Origin: Leptospirales bacterium
Lineage (GTDB): Bacteria > Spirochaetota > Leptospiria > Leptospirales > Leptonemataceae
Direction of reading: 5' to 3'
Length of the DNA stretch: 64,000 bases
NCBI GenBank assembly: GCA_019694655.1
Contig: JAIBBN010000002.1
Span: forward strand, 496,001-560,000
The position numbers and the translations under genes were made by a program. The notes below the pieces were generated by a model. That model saw only the letters and a list, made by a program, of their open reading frames with translations, was not told the origin of the DNA and did not search any database. This document shows, in pieces, positions 52,214 to 60,536 of this stretch (its first letter is position 1; every line of letters starts with the position of its first letter).

Positions 52214-52911
52214 TCAATGTAGGCAGCCAGCATCCGGCGCATCAGGGGTAGATCACCGCCAGGCAGTGCTGCCGCAATCATGGCCAGAATAGGACTGAAG
52301 CCGCCCCGCTTGAATTCAGGCAAGAGCGCAGACAGCCGTTTGGCGTCAATTCCTCCAATAAACACGATGGCTGGCAGAGGATGCCGACGCGGGGGCCGGA
52401 CCGCACGCAGCCCCGACAGAGCCGCGCTGAGGCCCGGCTGGCCCAGCAGCGGAGTCGTAGCGCCGGGCTTGCCCGAAAGCGAAAAGCATGGCCCCAGCGC
52501 CAGATAGCTCCAACGCTCATAGGCCAGCGCCTCCTGCAGTTGCCGAAAATTGTGGCAAGAAAGCCCGCTCAAAAAGCCGCAAGGCGGGTGGAGCAAGCGC
52601 CGGCGCAAGTCGGCGGATAGTTGCTGCCAGTCCTCCTGGCCCAGGTGCACGCCGCCAAATAGTAGCGGCTGATCCAGAGCAAGCGCCGCGTAATCATTGG
52701 CCAGCATAACCAACGCCGGCGCAGACTGTCGACAGCGGCGGGCAAGGTCCAGGTAGGCGTCTGACGAAAGTGATTTGGCGCGCAATTGATAGTGACTGAG
52801 TCCCAGCCTTTGCCAGTACTGCAGCACTTCCTCGCAGCGCAGACTCATGCGCTGGCAGAGGTCATAGTCCAGCAGCGGATAGATTCCGGAGCGAAAGAGC
52901 AGCCGTCCCAC
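52210..52911 (-). CDS. Thiamine phosphate synthase-like protein (ThiE/TenI)
   Basis: About 233 aa with a GTG start right after the thiS stop. The ThiE pattern is recognisable: HYQLRAKSLSSDAYLDLARR (phosphate-binding Lys-containing loop), VMLANDYAALALD in the ND position, GGVHLGQEDW, LSCHNFRQLQEA, ALGPCFSLSGKPG and FIGGIDAKR. Some usual residues, such as the Arg after ND, are changed. ThiE couples HMP-PP and thiazole phosphate to make thiamine phosphate; TenI is an aromatising isomerase. Placement after thiS supports a thiamine role. Which of the two activities it has is uncertain. Confidence 0.7.
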   Translation of the reverse strand: MGRLLFRSGIYPLLDYDLCQRMSLRCEEVLQYWQRLGLSHYQLRAKSLSSDAYLDLARRCRQSAPALVMLANDYAALALDQPLLFGGVHLGQEDWQQLSADLRRRLLHPPCGFLSGLSCHNFRQLQEALAYERWSYLALGPCFSLSGKPGATTPLLGQPGLSAALSGLRAVRPPRRHPLPAIVFIGGIDAKRLSALLPEFKRGGFSPILAMIAAALPGGDLPLMRRMLAAYID

Positions 52912-52916
52912 AAAAC

Positions 52917-53117
52917 CTAACCGCCGCCAACAAAACGAATCAACTCGACGCAATCGTCATTTTGCAATGCGGTATCAGCCCATGCGCCGCGCGGGATAAT
53001 GGCGCCATTCAGCTGTGCGGCGATCAGGCGCGGGTCGATGCCCAATGCCCGGACAAGATCGAGCAAATTGACGGCGCCCAGCTGGGCAAGATCGCGTTCC
53101 TCTCCATTGACCTGCAT
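52917..53117 (-). CDS. thiS: Sulfur carrier protein ThiS
   Basis: A 66-aa ubiquitin-fold protein ending VELIRFVGGG, with the C-terminal Gly-Gly that is adenylated and thiocarboxylated by ThiF/ThiI-type partners. The start MQVNGEERDLAQ is typical: a short beta hairpin and helix with a conserved hydrophobic patch (LDLVRALGIDPRLIAAQLNG). It delivers sulfur for the thiazole ring of thiamine. An upstream in-frame extension (to 53171) does not resemble ThiS. Followed within six bases by a ThiE-like gene. Confidence 0.9.
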   Translation of the reverse strand: MQVNGEERDLAQLGAVNLLDLVRALGIDPRLIAAQLNGAIIPRGAWADTALQNDDCVELIRFVGGG

Positions 53118-53230
53118 TGAACCTTCGCTTCCGCCAGACGCCAGCTGTTTGCGCCGCCAACGCCAGATCAATCAAGAATGTCGGGAAAGTGATTTACAGC
53201 GAAGCTCAGCCGTCGCGTCTGTACTTCAGG

Positions 53231-53250
53231 AATTAGTCGATGCACTAATT
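53231..53250. promoter_or_regulatory. Inverted repeat in exbB leader
   Basis: AATTAGT (53231-53237) and ACTAATT (53244-53250) form a 7-bp perfect inverted repeat with a 6-base spacer, about 20 bases ahead of the exbB start. AAGGAG at 53258-53263 is the likely ribosome-binding site. It does not match the Fur consensus. It may be an operator for the ExbB-ExbD-TonB operon, but the evidence is only positional. Confidence 0.4.
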
Positions 53251-53270
53251 TCTCGCCAAGGAGCAAAGAC

Positions 53271-54032
53271 ATGGCCTTACGCCGCCCCGCCATCTATTTG
53301 ATCGCGCTGCTCACGTTGTTGATCGCCTTTTACGTGGCCGGCGCGCAGTCGACGCCGCCGCCAGACGCAACGCCGTCGCCGTCAGCGCCGCTTTCCGCGC
53401 CAGCCGCAGCGCCGGAAACGCACAACGAGGAGACCATCTGGCAGGTAATAGTCAAAGGCGGCTGGACGATGGTCCCTCTGGCCTTGATCTCCACTCTAAT
53501 TGCCGGATTCTCTCTAGAACGCTACTTTTTCTTTCGGCGCCGCAAACTTGACGCCTCATTCTACCATGAGAAAGTGCAAGATGCTCTGCGCAAAGATGGC
53601 ATCAAAGGAGTCGAACAGCTTATTGCCGCGGACGACCGTTTGATTGCACGGATCCTGCGATCCGGATTGAGCTACAGCGAGCGCGGCGCCGCGCGGATGG
53701 AACGCGAATTGAGCGGCGTAGCTCAGGTCGAGATTGGCAATCTCGAACGCGGCCTCAATTTACTGGCCAATCTGGGCAATCTTGCGCCGCTGCTTGGGTT
53801 TCTGGGCACGGTCGTGGGTATGCGTCACAGCTTCCTCCAATTTGTTCTGCAGGCGGCGCCCACAGCGCAAGATCTTGCTGGCGGCGTGGAGGAAGCTTTG
53901 ATTACAACGGTAGCCGGGCTGATGATCGCCATCCCCACCTACCTGATCTACAACTTGTTCATCTTCAAGATCGACACCTTTACGAACGAGGTGGAGCGCT
54001 GCTCGCAATTGGTCCTTGCTCGCGTCGAGTAG
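53271..54032 (+). CDS. exbB: ExbB/TolQ/MotA family proton channel protein
   Basis: A 253-aa ExbB-like protein. A signal anchor (AIYLIALLTLLIAFYVAGAQ) and a Pro-rich linker (TPPPDATPSPSAPLSAP) precede three membrane helices: TMVPLALISTLIAGFSLER, LNLLANLGNLAPLLGFLGTV and LITTVAGLMIAIPTYLIYN. The conserved GLLGTVxGM-type segment is LGFLGTVVGMRHSF, and the proton-channel helix is LITTVAG. With ExbD it uses the proton gradient to energise TonB. First gene of an ExbB-ExbD-ExbD-TonB operon, with AAGGAG seven bases before the ATG. Confidence 0.94.
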   Translation: MALRRPAIYLIALLTLLIAFYVAGAQSTPPPDATPSPSAPLSAPAAAPETHNEETIWQVIVKGGWTMVPLALISTLIAGFSLERYFFFRRRKLDASFYHEKVQDALRKDGIKGVEQLIAADDRLIARILRSGLSYSERGAARMERELSGVAQVEIGNLERGLNLLANLGNLAPLLGFLGTVVGMRHSFLQFVLQAAPTAQDLAGGVEEALITTVAGLMIAIPTYLIYNLFIFKIDTFTNEVERCSQLVLARVE

Positions 54033-54047
54033 TCGGGAGCGACCGCA

Positions 54048-54452
54048 GTGCGACTGAAAAGCAAACGCCGATATCTGGAGGAAATTCCGCTGGCAAGCAC
54101 TGCCGATATTGCCTTCCTCCTGATCGTCTTCTACCTGGCGGCAAGTTCGCTGCTGGAATTCCGCGGCGTGATGCTGCCATTGCCTATCAAAGATGCGCCG
54201 CCAATGGAAATCCTGAAAAAGGATATCTTCCGAATTACGATCAATGGCGCCGGCCAATTGATTCGCGAGGGGGAGCGCGTTGAATGGTCGCAGCTGGAGC
54301 GCGAAGTGCGCGACCAACGCTCGCACAATAAGGACATCGCAGCAATCATCAGTGTTTCGGCGCAGGCCCCGGTGGAGGTTGTACCGCGCCTGATCCATTT
54401 GCTGCAGCAATGTCAGGTGCAGCGGCTTTCCATCGCCATGGAGGGACGCTGA
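54048..54452 (+). CDS. exbD: ExbD/TolR family protein 1
   Basis: A 134-aa protein with a GTG start. The N-terminal membrane helix IPLASTADIAFLLIVFYLAAS contains the conserved Asp (TADIAF) that takes part in proton transfer. The periplasmic domain follows with IFRITINGAGQLIREGERVE and SVSAQAPVEVVPRLIHLLQQ, typical for ExbD. It overlaps the second exbD by one base (TGATG). Confidence 0.92.
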   Translation: MRLKSKRRYLEEIPLASTADIAFLLIVFYLAASSLLEFRGVMLPLPIKDAPPMEILKKDIFRITINGAGQLIREGERVEWSQLEREVRDQRSHNKDIAAIISVSAQAPVEVVPRLIHLLQQCQVQRLSIAMEGR

Positions 54453-54874
54453 TGATTCAACGCAAACGCCGGCGCGCGGAGGGCATTCCGCTGAGCGCCA
54501 TGGGCGACATCGCCTTCCTGTTGATGATCTTTTACATGGCTACCACGCTGGTCACTGACCAGAAGCCGCGCGAGGTCGATAGCCCCCGTCTTGATGATGC
54601 CGCCAACATGTCATCGCCTTATCCGCTCGTCATCTATGTTGACCGCGAGATGGCCCAACAAGGGAAGGCCTACTTCTTCAATCAAGCGACGCCGCTCGAT
54701 GATCTTCCCGCAATGGTTCAGGAACGAGCGGCCCTCGCGCCGGCGGCCGTGCGCGTCTATTTGACTATTGAGCGCGGCCTTCCCTACCAGCACATGAACG
54801 CCGTCATACAAGCGTTGCGTGAAGCAGGCGTCAAAAACCTGGTAATTACAACGCGTCCGGAGGAAGGTCGCTGA
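54452..54874 (+). CDS. exbD: ExbD/TolR family protein 2
   Basis: A 140-aa paralogue of the preceding gene. The membrane helix with the conserved Asp is IPLSAMGDIAFLLMIFYMAT. The periplasmic part ends VYLTIERGLPYQHMNAVIQA and REAGVKNLVITTRPEE. Tandem, divergent exbD copies suggest that the energiser complex uses a mixed pair of ExbD subunits, which is known in several Gram-negative groups. ATG at 54452 is chosen; an earlier start would extend into exbD1. Confidence 0.92.
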   Translation: MIQRKRRRAEGIPLSAMGDIAFLLMIFYMATTLVTDQKPREVDSPRLDDAANMSSPYPLVIYVDREMAQQGKAYFFNQATPLDDLPAMVQERAALAPAAVRVYLTIERGLPYQHMNAVIQALREAGVKNLVITTRPEEGR

Positions 54875-54924
54875 AGGCATTCCTGACAGCCTTTCTTCAG
54901 CGCCTGACGCCGGTCCGGCGCGAG

Positions 54925-55551
54925 ATGGCGCGACGGCTGAACTGGATCGCGGCGCGCACGCGGCACTGGACGCTGCGCGAATGGTCAGCGATTGGAATTG
55001 CTTTGCAACTGTTGCTGACCTTGTTTTATCAGGTCGGCGTCTGGCTCTGGCCTCGCGGCGCGATTCATCCGGAAGCATTGCAACTCAGCGTGGATATGTC
55101 CTACGTTGAATTTCGGCCCCCGGAAGAAGTGCGTCCGGCAGACTCGCAGGAGCTATCTGATCGTATTCAGGAAGTAGATCAGACGCAAACGGAGGTGAAC
55201 TGGAATAACGCGGTCGATCCGGCGCTTGATGTCAATCAGCGCTACGTAGCCTTGCTCGATGTCAATCGCGATGCCAATGACTATCCCCGGGCCGCACGAC
55301 TCGCCAATCTTGGCCGCGTGACTGTGGCTGTTCGCCTCTATATTGACGGCAGCGGTCGCATTCGGGACGTTAAGATCCGCCGTATCAGCAGCGATGGCGA
55401 CGCCCACCGTCCCTTTCAGGCCGATTTTGCAGCCTCCGTGCGCAATGTATTGCTCAATAAAACGCGTGTAAAAAGCCGCCCCTACATCGTCGATGGACAG
55501 GCGCGCGATATTGTCTGGGACACGGTGATTGCCTTTACGCTCGATCAATAG
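54925..55551 (+). CDS. tonB: TonB-like energy transducer
   Basis: A 208-aa protein. A membrane helix near the N-terminus (IGIALQLLLTLFYQVGVWLW) is followed by a linker and a C-terminal TonB domain: RAARLANLGRVTVAVRLYID, SGRIRDVKIRRISSDGD and VRNVLLNKTRVKSRPYIVDG. The domain contacts TonB boxes of outer-membrane receptors. The linker is acidic rather than Pro/Lys-rich, which is unusual. Start chosen at ATG 54925; an earlier start is possible. Fourth gene of the ExbBD operon. Confidence 0.87.
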   Translation: MARRLNWIAARTRHWTLREWSAIGIALQLLLTLFYQVGVWLWPRGAIHPEALQLSVDMSYVEFRPPEEVRPADSQELSDRIQEVDQTQTEVNWNNAVDPALDVNQRYVALLDVNRDANDYPRAARLANLGRVTVAVRLYIDGSGRIRDVKIRRISSDGDAHRPFQADFAASVRNVLLNKTRVKSRPYIVDGQARDIVWDTVIAFTLDQ

Positions 55552-55567
55552 CGTACGCTCATCCAGC

Positions 55568-56329
55568 ATGAAACCACACTTGCTCAAATATATTTGCACA
55601 TTTATCAGGATTGCACTGCTTGCGACGGCGCCCTTAGCTTTCGTCTTGCATTGCAGCACTGAGGACCCCATCTACCAGCCGCCGCTTCGCGAGAATCGCA
55701 GCATTCGTATCGTCAGCGACAGTCGTGCTGCGCTCTTCAGCTTCGCAGTACGCAGTGCAGCAGGCGCCAACAGCCAGGGCCGCTTCTGGACGGCGCGACG
55801 CAATCTGGAGCAAGCAACTGTCTTGCAGAATGATCTGGCGGCAATGCTGGGCAGGACGCTGGGATTGCAATGGATCCCCGATGCTGAGATCAAAAGCCAC
55901 TCGCTCTACATCGATGGTCGCTTTCCAGTCCGCGCCCGGTACTTTCTGAATCCCTCAGCGCTGCCGCTGGTCCAAACGCCGGAGGAAGAAGACTTGATGC
56001 TGCGCACTTCGACCCGCCTGCAGGTGCGCTACTTTGCGAATGCCTTCTTTGATCACAGCGTCTCCAAGTTCTTTTTCTTTCCCGCCAGCGTCAAGAGTCG
56101 CCTGGTGATTCAGCTCTACAGCGCCGAAGGCGGCCTGCTTTTCAGGGAGGAGTGGGAAGAAGGGCAAGCAGTTGAACCATATGAGCGAACGCTCTGGGCC
56201 GGAAGCTATGCAACCACATATGAACCACGGATGAACGAAGCTCTGGCCGCTTGCGATGAACGTTTGTTGCAGCAGGCGGCCCGCGACCTTGCACCGCTCC
56301 GTCTGGAACCCTCCGGCGCGCTCCCGTGA
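55568..56329 (+). CDS. Hypothetical lipoprotein
   Basis: A 253-aa protein. The signal peptide is IRIALLATAPLAFVLHC, with a relaxed lipobox at Cys29. The mature part has alternating strands and helices; FFFFPASVKSRLVIQLYSAE is the core of a beta sheet. No catalytic motif is visible and I do not recognise the family. It lies 16 bases after tonB and overlaps the start of the O-antigen ligase-like gene (GTGA), so it belongs to the same transcription unit. The link to the ExbBD-TonB system is contextual. Confidence 0.75.
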   Translation: MKPHLLKYICTFIRIALLATAPLAFVLHCSTEDPIYQPPLRENRSIRIVSDSRAALFSFAVRSAAGANSQGRFWTARRNLEQATVLQNDLAAMLGRTLGLQWIPDAEIKSHSLYIDGRFPVRARYFLNPSALPLVQTPEEEDLMLRTSTRLQVRYFANAFFDHSVSKFFFFPASVKSRLVIQLYSAEGGLLFREEWEEGQAVEPYERTLWAGSYATTYEPRMNEALAACDERLLQQAARDLAPLRLEPSGALP

Positions 56330-57735
56330 ATCGGCGTCTGGACGAGGCCAGCGCTGTGGCAGCGACGGCGGCCATTTGCTGCATGGCCGTCTCCATCAGT
56401 TTTACGCAGATTTTTCTGTGGCTGGCGTTACTGCTGGGCGGTGCAGCAATGGCGCTTCGTCGACAGGCGCCGGGGACCGTTGCCGTTGCCGACCGGCAAA
56501 CGAAGAATACCAGAGCGCCGGCTTATCGGCTTTGGTTCAGCGAGGCAATTCCGCTATGTTTCGGCGCCGCACTTTATTTATTTCTGATTTTCAGCGCGCT
56601 GTTTGCCGGCCTGCGTCAGGAAGCGCTGCCGGAGGTCCTGCGTCATGCCTGGCGCCAGGAGTGGACGGACATTCCGCTCTATCTTTTTGGCTTATTGGTC
56701 TATCGACACGCCAGTGATCCGGTGCAAAGACGATGGTTGATGTGGGGCGCACTGGTCTTTGCCGCGTTGACGGCGCTCAGCGGATTTGCTGGCCTCTTTA
56801 GCGAGTATCGGCTGGCGCGTCTGGCCACCGGCCACGGCTTCAGCCCGAGCGCACACAATCGACCACAACACCCGCTGTTGACCCTTGGCCCGCTGACTGT
56901 GTATCGGACCATTGGCTTGATGAATACCAGACTGACCTTTGCCGGTCTGGCCATGCTGGCGTGGCCCATTCTGGCGATGGGCGGCGCCGGAGTCTGGCTG
57001 CTGCGCCGCACTGCAGCCCGCCTGTTCTGCACGACGCTGCTGCTTTTGCTGCTCCTCGCTCTAGCTGCAAACGGAACGCGCAGCGCGCTGATTGGAACGA
57101 TGAGCGCTATTGCCCTGCTCGCTTGCGCTTTGTTTATCGCTATTTGGCGCAACTTGTCCTTGCGGCTGCCAGGTTACTGGCGCAATACCCTTGCAGTCGG
57201 AATTGTCGTCGCTTCCCTGGGGTGCGCAACGTGGCTGTGGCTAGAGGGCGGTGAATTTGCGCACTCGATTTCGCTCCGCCATACTGACTTCTATCGGCCG
57301 ATTATCTGGCGCGGCGCTGGCCAAGCTATTCTCGACCATCCGTGGACGGGCGTCGGCGCCGGCCAATTTGAAGCTACTGCCTGGCGATGGCGAAACGCCT
57401 ACCTCTTGCTTCATCCGCAATTGCTCTATTACTTTCAAAACTCGCCAGCGATGCATGCCCACAATGACTTGTTGCACTTCAGCGCAGTGGGCGGAATTTC
57501 CGCCGGCCTCGCCTTTCTGTTCTTGTGCGCCAGCATCGCGGCACAGCTACCGCTGACAGGCCTGGTAGTCGAACAGTGGCGCCGGGCAGCGCCGCTTCTG
57601 GCGGCGTTGCTTGGCGTATTTCTGGCCGGACTGGCGCAGTGCTATATGCTGGATGATGAGAATGTCGTAGTATTCTGGAGTCTTTGCGCCCTTGCCCTGC
57701 GCCTGCGCTCTACATCGAGCATCAGCGCGGACTGA
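56326..57735 (+). CDS. O-antigen ligase/polymerase-like membrane protein, second copy
   Basis: A 469-aa polytopic protein with a GTG start overlapping the lipoprotein stop. It has ANGTRSALIGTMSAIALLA, RPIIWRGAGQAILDHPWTGV, a large periplasmic loop ending AMHAHNDLLHFSAVGGISAG, and AGLAQCYMLDDENVVVFWSL near the end. Order, spacing and these motifs match the protein at 16132, so the two are paralogues of the Wzy_C family. They join or polymerise lipid-linked glycans on the periplasmic face. The 3' end overlaps the converging lipoprotein gene by 14 bases. Confidence 0.85.
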   Translation: MNRRLDEASAVAATAAICCMAVSISFTQIFLWLALLLGGAAMALRRQAPGTVAVADRQTKNTRAPAYRLWFSEAIPLCFGAALYLFLIFSALFAGLRQEALPEVLRHAWRQEWTDIPLYLFGLLVYRHASDPVQRRWLMWGALVFAALTALSGFAGLFSEYRLARLATGHGFSPSAHNRPQHPLLTLGPLTVYRTIGLMNTRLTFAGLAMLAWPILAMGGAGVWLLRRTAARLFCTTLLLLLLLALAANGTRSALIGTMSAIALLACALFIAIWRNLSLRLPGYWRNTLAVGIVVASLGCATWLWLEGGEFAHSISLRHTDFYRPIIWRGAGQAILDHPWTGVGAGQFEATAWRWRNAYLLLHPQLLYYFQNSPAMHAHNDLLHFSAVGGISAGLAFLFLCASIAAQLPLTGLVVEQWRRAAPLLAALLGVFLAGLAQCYMLDDENVVVFWSLCALALRLRSTSSISAD

Positions 57736-58483
57736 ACTGCGATTCGCGGCACTCCGCCGCCGTATTGATCGAATCGAAACTTACTTCCAGAACTTCCGGA
57801 GGCAAACCGCGCGGACCGGACTCCAATCGGATCGAGGCTGGATAGGCCGTATCCCGGTAGCGACCGTTCATTGCAGCCTGGACTTCTACGCCGCCGCCTC
57901 CGGCGATATAGTTGATTCGACTCAAGCGTTGAGCGACAAATCGGTAGTTGAAATCGTCGCCATTGCGCTGCAGGGCGATGCTCACGCCTTCAGCGTCGCG
58001 CGCAACCCTGCGACGCGGTCCAAAGGCCTCCTCTGGCAAGCGCGCAAAGAGCAGATCCTGGAAGACCGAAAACGGCAACGCCACCTGATTGTAGCCCATA
58101 CCGCTTACGCGAAAGGCCTCCAGCGGCGCTGTCTGCAGGTCGCTGCGTGGATTGGAATAGAAGACTTCAGTATCGCGCACCACGATACGACTCAAAGTAA
58201 TGCCGATATAGGGGTCACGCAGGATAAGCAGCATGCGATGGTTCTGGTTGTCAGCGCGCAGCACTCCGCGAGCCGACTGTGCGCTCTGTCCAGGCGCCTG
58301 GGCCTTGATTCGAAAGGTGGCATAGAGGCAAGGCGGCGGCGTATAATTCTGTCGAATTCGATCCAGTTCTTCCGACACGCTGAGCGATCCTCCGCCCTGG
58401 TCGTCGATGGGCGCGGCGCTTTCACAGCCAAAGCCCCAGCCGGCGGTAGCGAGCAGCGCAGCGATCATTGCTTTGCGAATCAC
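57722..58483 (-). CDS. LolB-like outer membrane lipoprotein (putative)
   Basis: A 253-aa lipoprotein. GTG start with GGGAG in range. The signal peptide ends TAGWGFGC. The mature part follows the LolB/DUF4292 pattern: YATFRIKAQAPGQSAQSARG, MLLILRDPYIGITLSRIVVR and FSVFQDLLFARLPEEAFG, then strands ending in SIRLESGPRGLPPEVLEVSF. LolB-fold proteins receive lipoproteins at the outer membrane; DUF4292 proteins are related and uncharacterised. Assignment rests on the fold pattern only. It is convergent to the second O-antigen ligase-like gene. Confidence 0.6.
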   Translation of the reverse strand: MIRKAMIAALLATAGWGFGCESAAPIDDQGGGSLSVSEELDRIRQNYTPPPCLYATFRIKAQAPGQSAQSARGVLRADNQNHRMLLILRDPYIGITLSRIVVRDTEVFYSNPRSDLQTAPLEAFRVSGMGYNQVALPFSVFQDLLFARLPEEAFGPRRRVARDAEGVSIALQRNGDDFNYRFVAQRLSRINYIAGGGGVEVQAAMNGRYRDTAYPASIRLESGPRGLPPEVLEVSFDSINTAAECRESQFSPR

Positions 58484-58541
58484 AGATAGGTCTCCCTTGA
58501 AAATTTTGGACGCGCGATGCATCGAGCCCGGGCGAGAAAAT

Positions 58542-60536
58542 TTACAATCCAAGCTCGCGCCGCACTCTGCGTTCGACTCGAAACGAAGGTCCGCTGGTCC
58601 CCTCCAGCAAGAGCCTGGCCCGACGCTTCCACTCCTCTGCTGCTGCACCGCGGCCAAGGCCTTCTTCTGCTTTTGCGAGGTGCCAGAAGGCCTCGGCGCT
58701 GGTTTCGCCGCGTCGCTCCATCACCGCAATAGCTGCCGCCAGCGTCAGCCGCGCCCGCGGCAGCTGTCCCTCGCGATACTCCAGCCATCCAAGGCTGTCC
58801 AGGATATGCGGATCGTCGCCTTCATTTTGCAGCGCAAATTCCAGGTAGCGGCGCGCTTCAGGGAGTTCCAGATTCTCCTCGGCCAGCAGGTAGCCGGCGA
58901 AATTCTGAGCGTCGCTCATTTCGGGCGCTGCCGCAATGACCTGGCGAGCAACGGCCAGGGCCTCATCAGTACGACCCGCCTCGTACAGCAGTCGCGCTCG
59001 CAGCAGAGCGCCTTGTTTGGTGGCGACGACAGCAGGCGATTGCTCCAGCAGCGCAAGGCCGCGCTCCAGTATAGCTGGGTCGCCATTTGCGCTCCAGAAG
59101 TAAAGCGACGCTGTTTGCAAGACGGCCGATTCAGAGTCCGGCGTCAGGCTTCTTGCTTGCTCGCTGGCCTGCAAAGCCGAAGTCGCCCAGCTAAAGCCGG
59201 CCCGTCGCAAGGCCTCAGCGCGCGCCAGCAGTGCGCTGATCTGGTCCGGCATCGACTGCCGCATGGCAGCAAGTTCGGCGCTGCGGCGCCAGGCAAGCGC
59301 ACTGCGCAGGTTCTGGCCGTCATTCTCCAGGGCCATCGCACGCAGGCGATGCAAGACATCGGCCGGCGGCGCTTGATTGGCATCGACCGTCCGAATAGCA
59401 AACAATCGATCGATACGAGGCCACGCCAGCTCGCTGCGACCCAGACGAAGTTCAATCAACGCCAGATGCAGCAATTGCCTGGATTCCAGATCCAGTCGGC
59501 GGCTGCGCTCAATGATTCGCAAGATCCCTACCCATGCAGCGTACTCGCGCTCATACTGGCGCACGACAGCCAGCAGCAGCGGCAAAGCCTGTTCATCCTG
59601 TCCGCTACGCTCCAGCAACAAGCCCTGCTCCAGTGCATTCAGCTGGCCGCCATTGCGTAGTTCTCGCACCTCTTCCATAAAGGAGCTGCGATCGGCCAGA
59701 TAGTGCATGCGCAGCCGAAGCGAGCGCAGATAGCGTAGATCGACGTTTTGCTCGCGCAACCGCTCCGGCGGCAATTCCAGCAGCCGGTCGATCTCAAGAG
59801 CGGCCTCTGAGAATCTCCCCTGGCGGTAGGCAAACTGATCTGCATACCAGGACCGCGCATAAAGACGGTCGGGATTGCTTGCAACGTATTCAGCGAGGGC
59901 GGAACGCGCAAGCGCTGCCCGTCCGCGCTTATGATCATTCTCCGCCAGGCGCCACAAAGCGATGCTTCGGTATTCTGCTCCGCGACTGCCGGCATCCGCG
60001 GAAAGACGGAGCAAGTAAGCATAGTAGGCGGAAGCCAGGAGACTGCGATTGGTTTCCTGATAAAAGTCGGCCATTCCCAGCACTGGTTCGGCCTGATCGG
60101 GAAAACGCGTCGCGGCAAGCAGCAGAGTCTGTTCGGCTTCCGTAACACGCCCGTTGAGTCGCAGGGCCTGCGCCGCAAGACTGTAGTGGTCAGCATCCTC
60201 GGGCGTTTGAGCCAGAGCGGCGGCCGCGTGATCCATTGCCTGCGCAAAGCGCGATTGCCGAATCAGAAGTCGGGCGTAGCTGGCATGAGCATAGCCGCCC
60301 CCGCCGCCACGGTCGAAGAAATTCCGGTAGAGTTCGGCTGCGGTCTCCAACTCGCCGACAGCCTCTGCGGCGTAGGCGGCGCGCAGCTGTTCGTCAAGAT
60401 TCTGCGGCGGCGGGTTGGCTGCTGTATCAAAGGTCTCAGGCCGCTGTGCCAGGAGCGCTGTGCCCGGGCCAGACAACGCCAGGCACAAGCCCAGCAGTAA
60501 GGCCGACCTAGCCGGCTTTTTTATTGCGCAGCTCAC
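58542..60536 (-). CDS. Exported TPR-repeat protein, 664 aa
   Basis: A 664-aa protein with a signal peptide (ARSALLLGLCLALSGPGTAL). The rest consists of tetratricopeptide repeats from about residue 45 to 640: AELYRNFFDRGGGGGYAHAS, AAALAQTPEDADHYSLAAQA and RRYLEFALQNEGDDPHILDS are examples. Such long TPR solenoids in the periplasm usually scaffold envelope complexes. GTG start inside the tiny basic protein gene (29-base overlap). No catalytic motif seen. Confidence 0.88.
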   Translation of the reverse strand: MSCAIKKPARSALLLGLCLALSGPGTALLAQRPETFDTAANPPPQNLDEQLRAAYAAEAVGELETAAELYRNFFDRGGGGGYAHASYARLLIRQSRFAQAMDHAAAALAQTPEDADHYSLAAQALRLNGRVTEAEQTLLLAATRFPDQAEPVLGMADFYQETNRSLLASAYYAYLLRLSADAGSRGAEYRSIALWRLAENDHKRGRAALARSALAEYVASNPDRLYARSWYADQFAYRQGRFSEAALEIDRLLELPPERLREQNVDLRYLRSLRLRMHYLADRSSFMEEVRELRNGGQLNALEQGLLLERSGQDEQALPLLLAVVRQYEREYAAWVGILRIIERSRRLDLESRQLLHLALIELRLGRSELAWPRIDRLFAIRTVDANQAPPADVLHRLRAMALENDGQNLRSALAWRRSAELAAMRQSMPDQISALLARAEALRRAGFSWATSALQASEQARSLTPDSESAVLQTASLYFWSANGDPAILERGLALLEQSPAVVATKQGALLRARLLYEAGRTDEALAVARQVIAAAPEMSDAQNFAGYLLAEENLELPEARRYLEFALQNEGDDPHILDSLGWLEYREGQLPRARLTLAAAIAVMERRGETSAEAFWHLAKAEEGLGRGAAAEEWKRRARLLLEGTSGPSFRVERRVRRELGL

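Noticed and set aside
53231-53250. Inverted repeat before exbB considered as a Fur box
   Set aside because: It lacks the GATAATGATAATCATTATC pattern; kept only as an unassigned inverted repeat.
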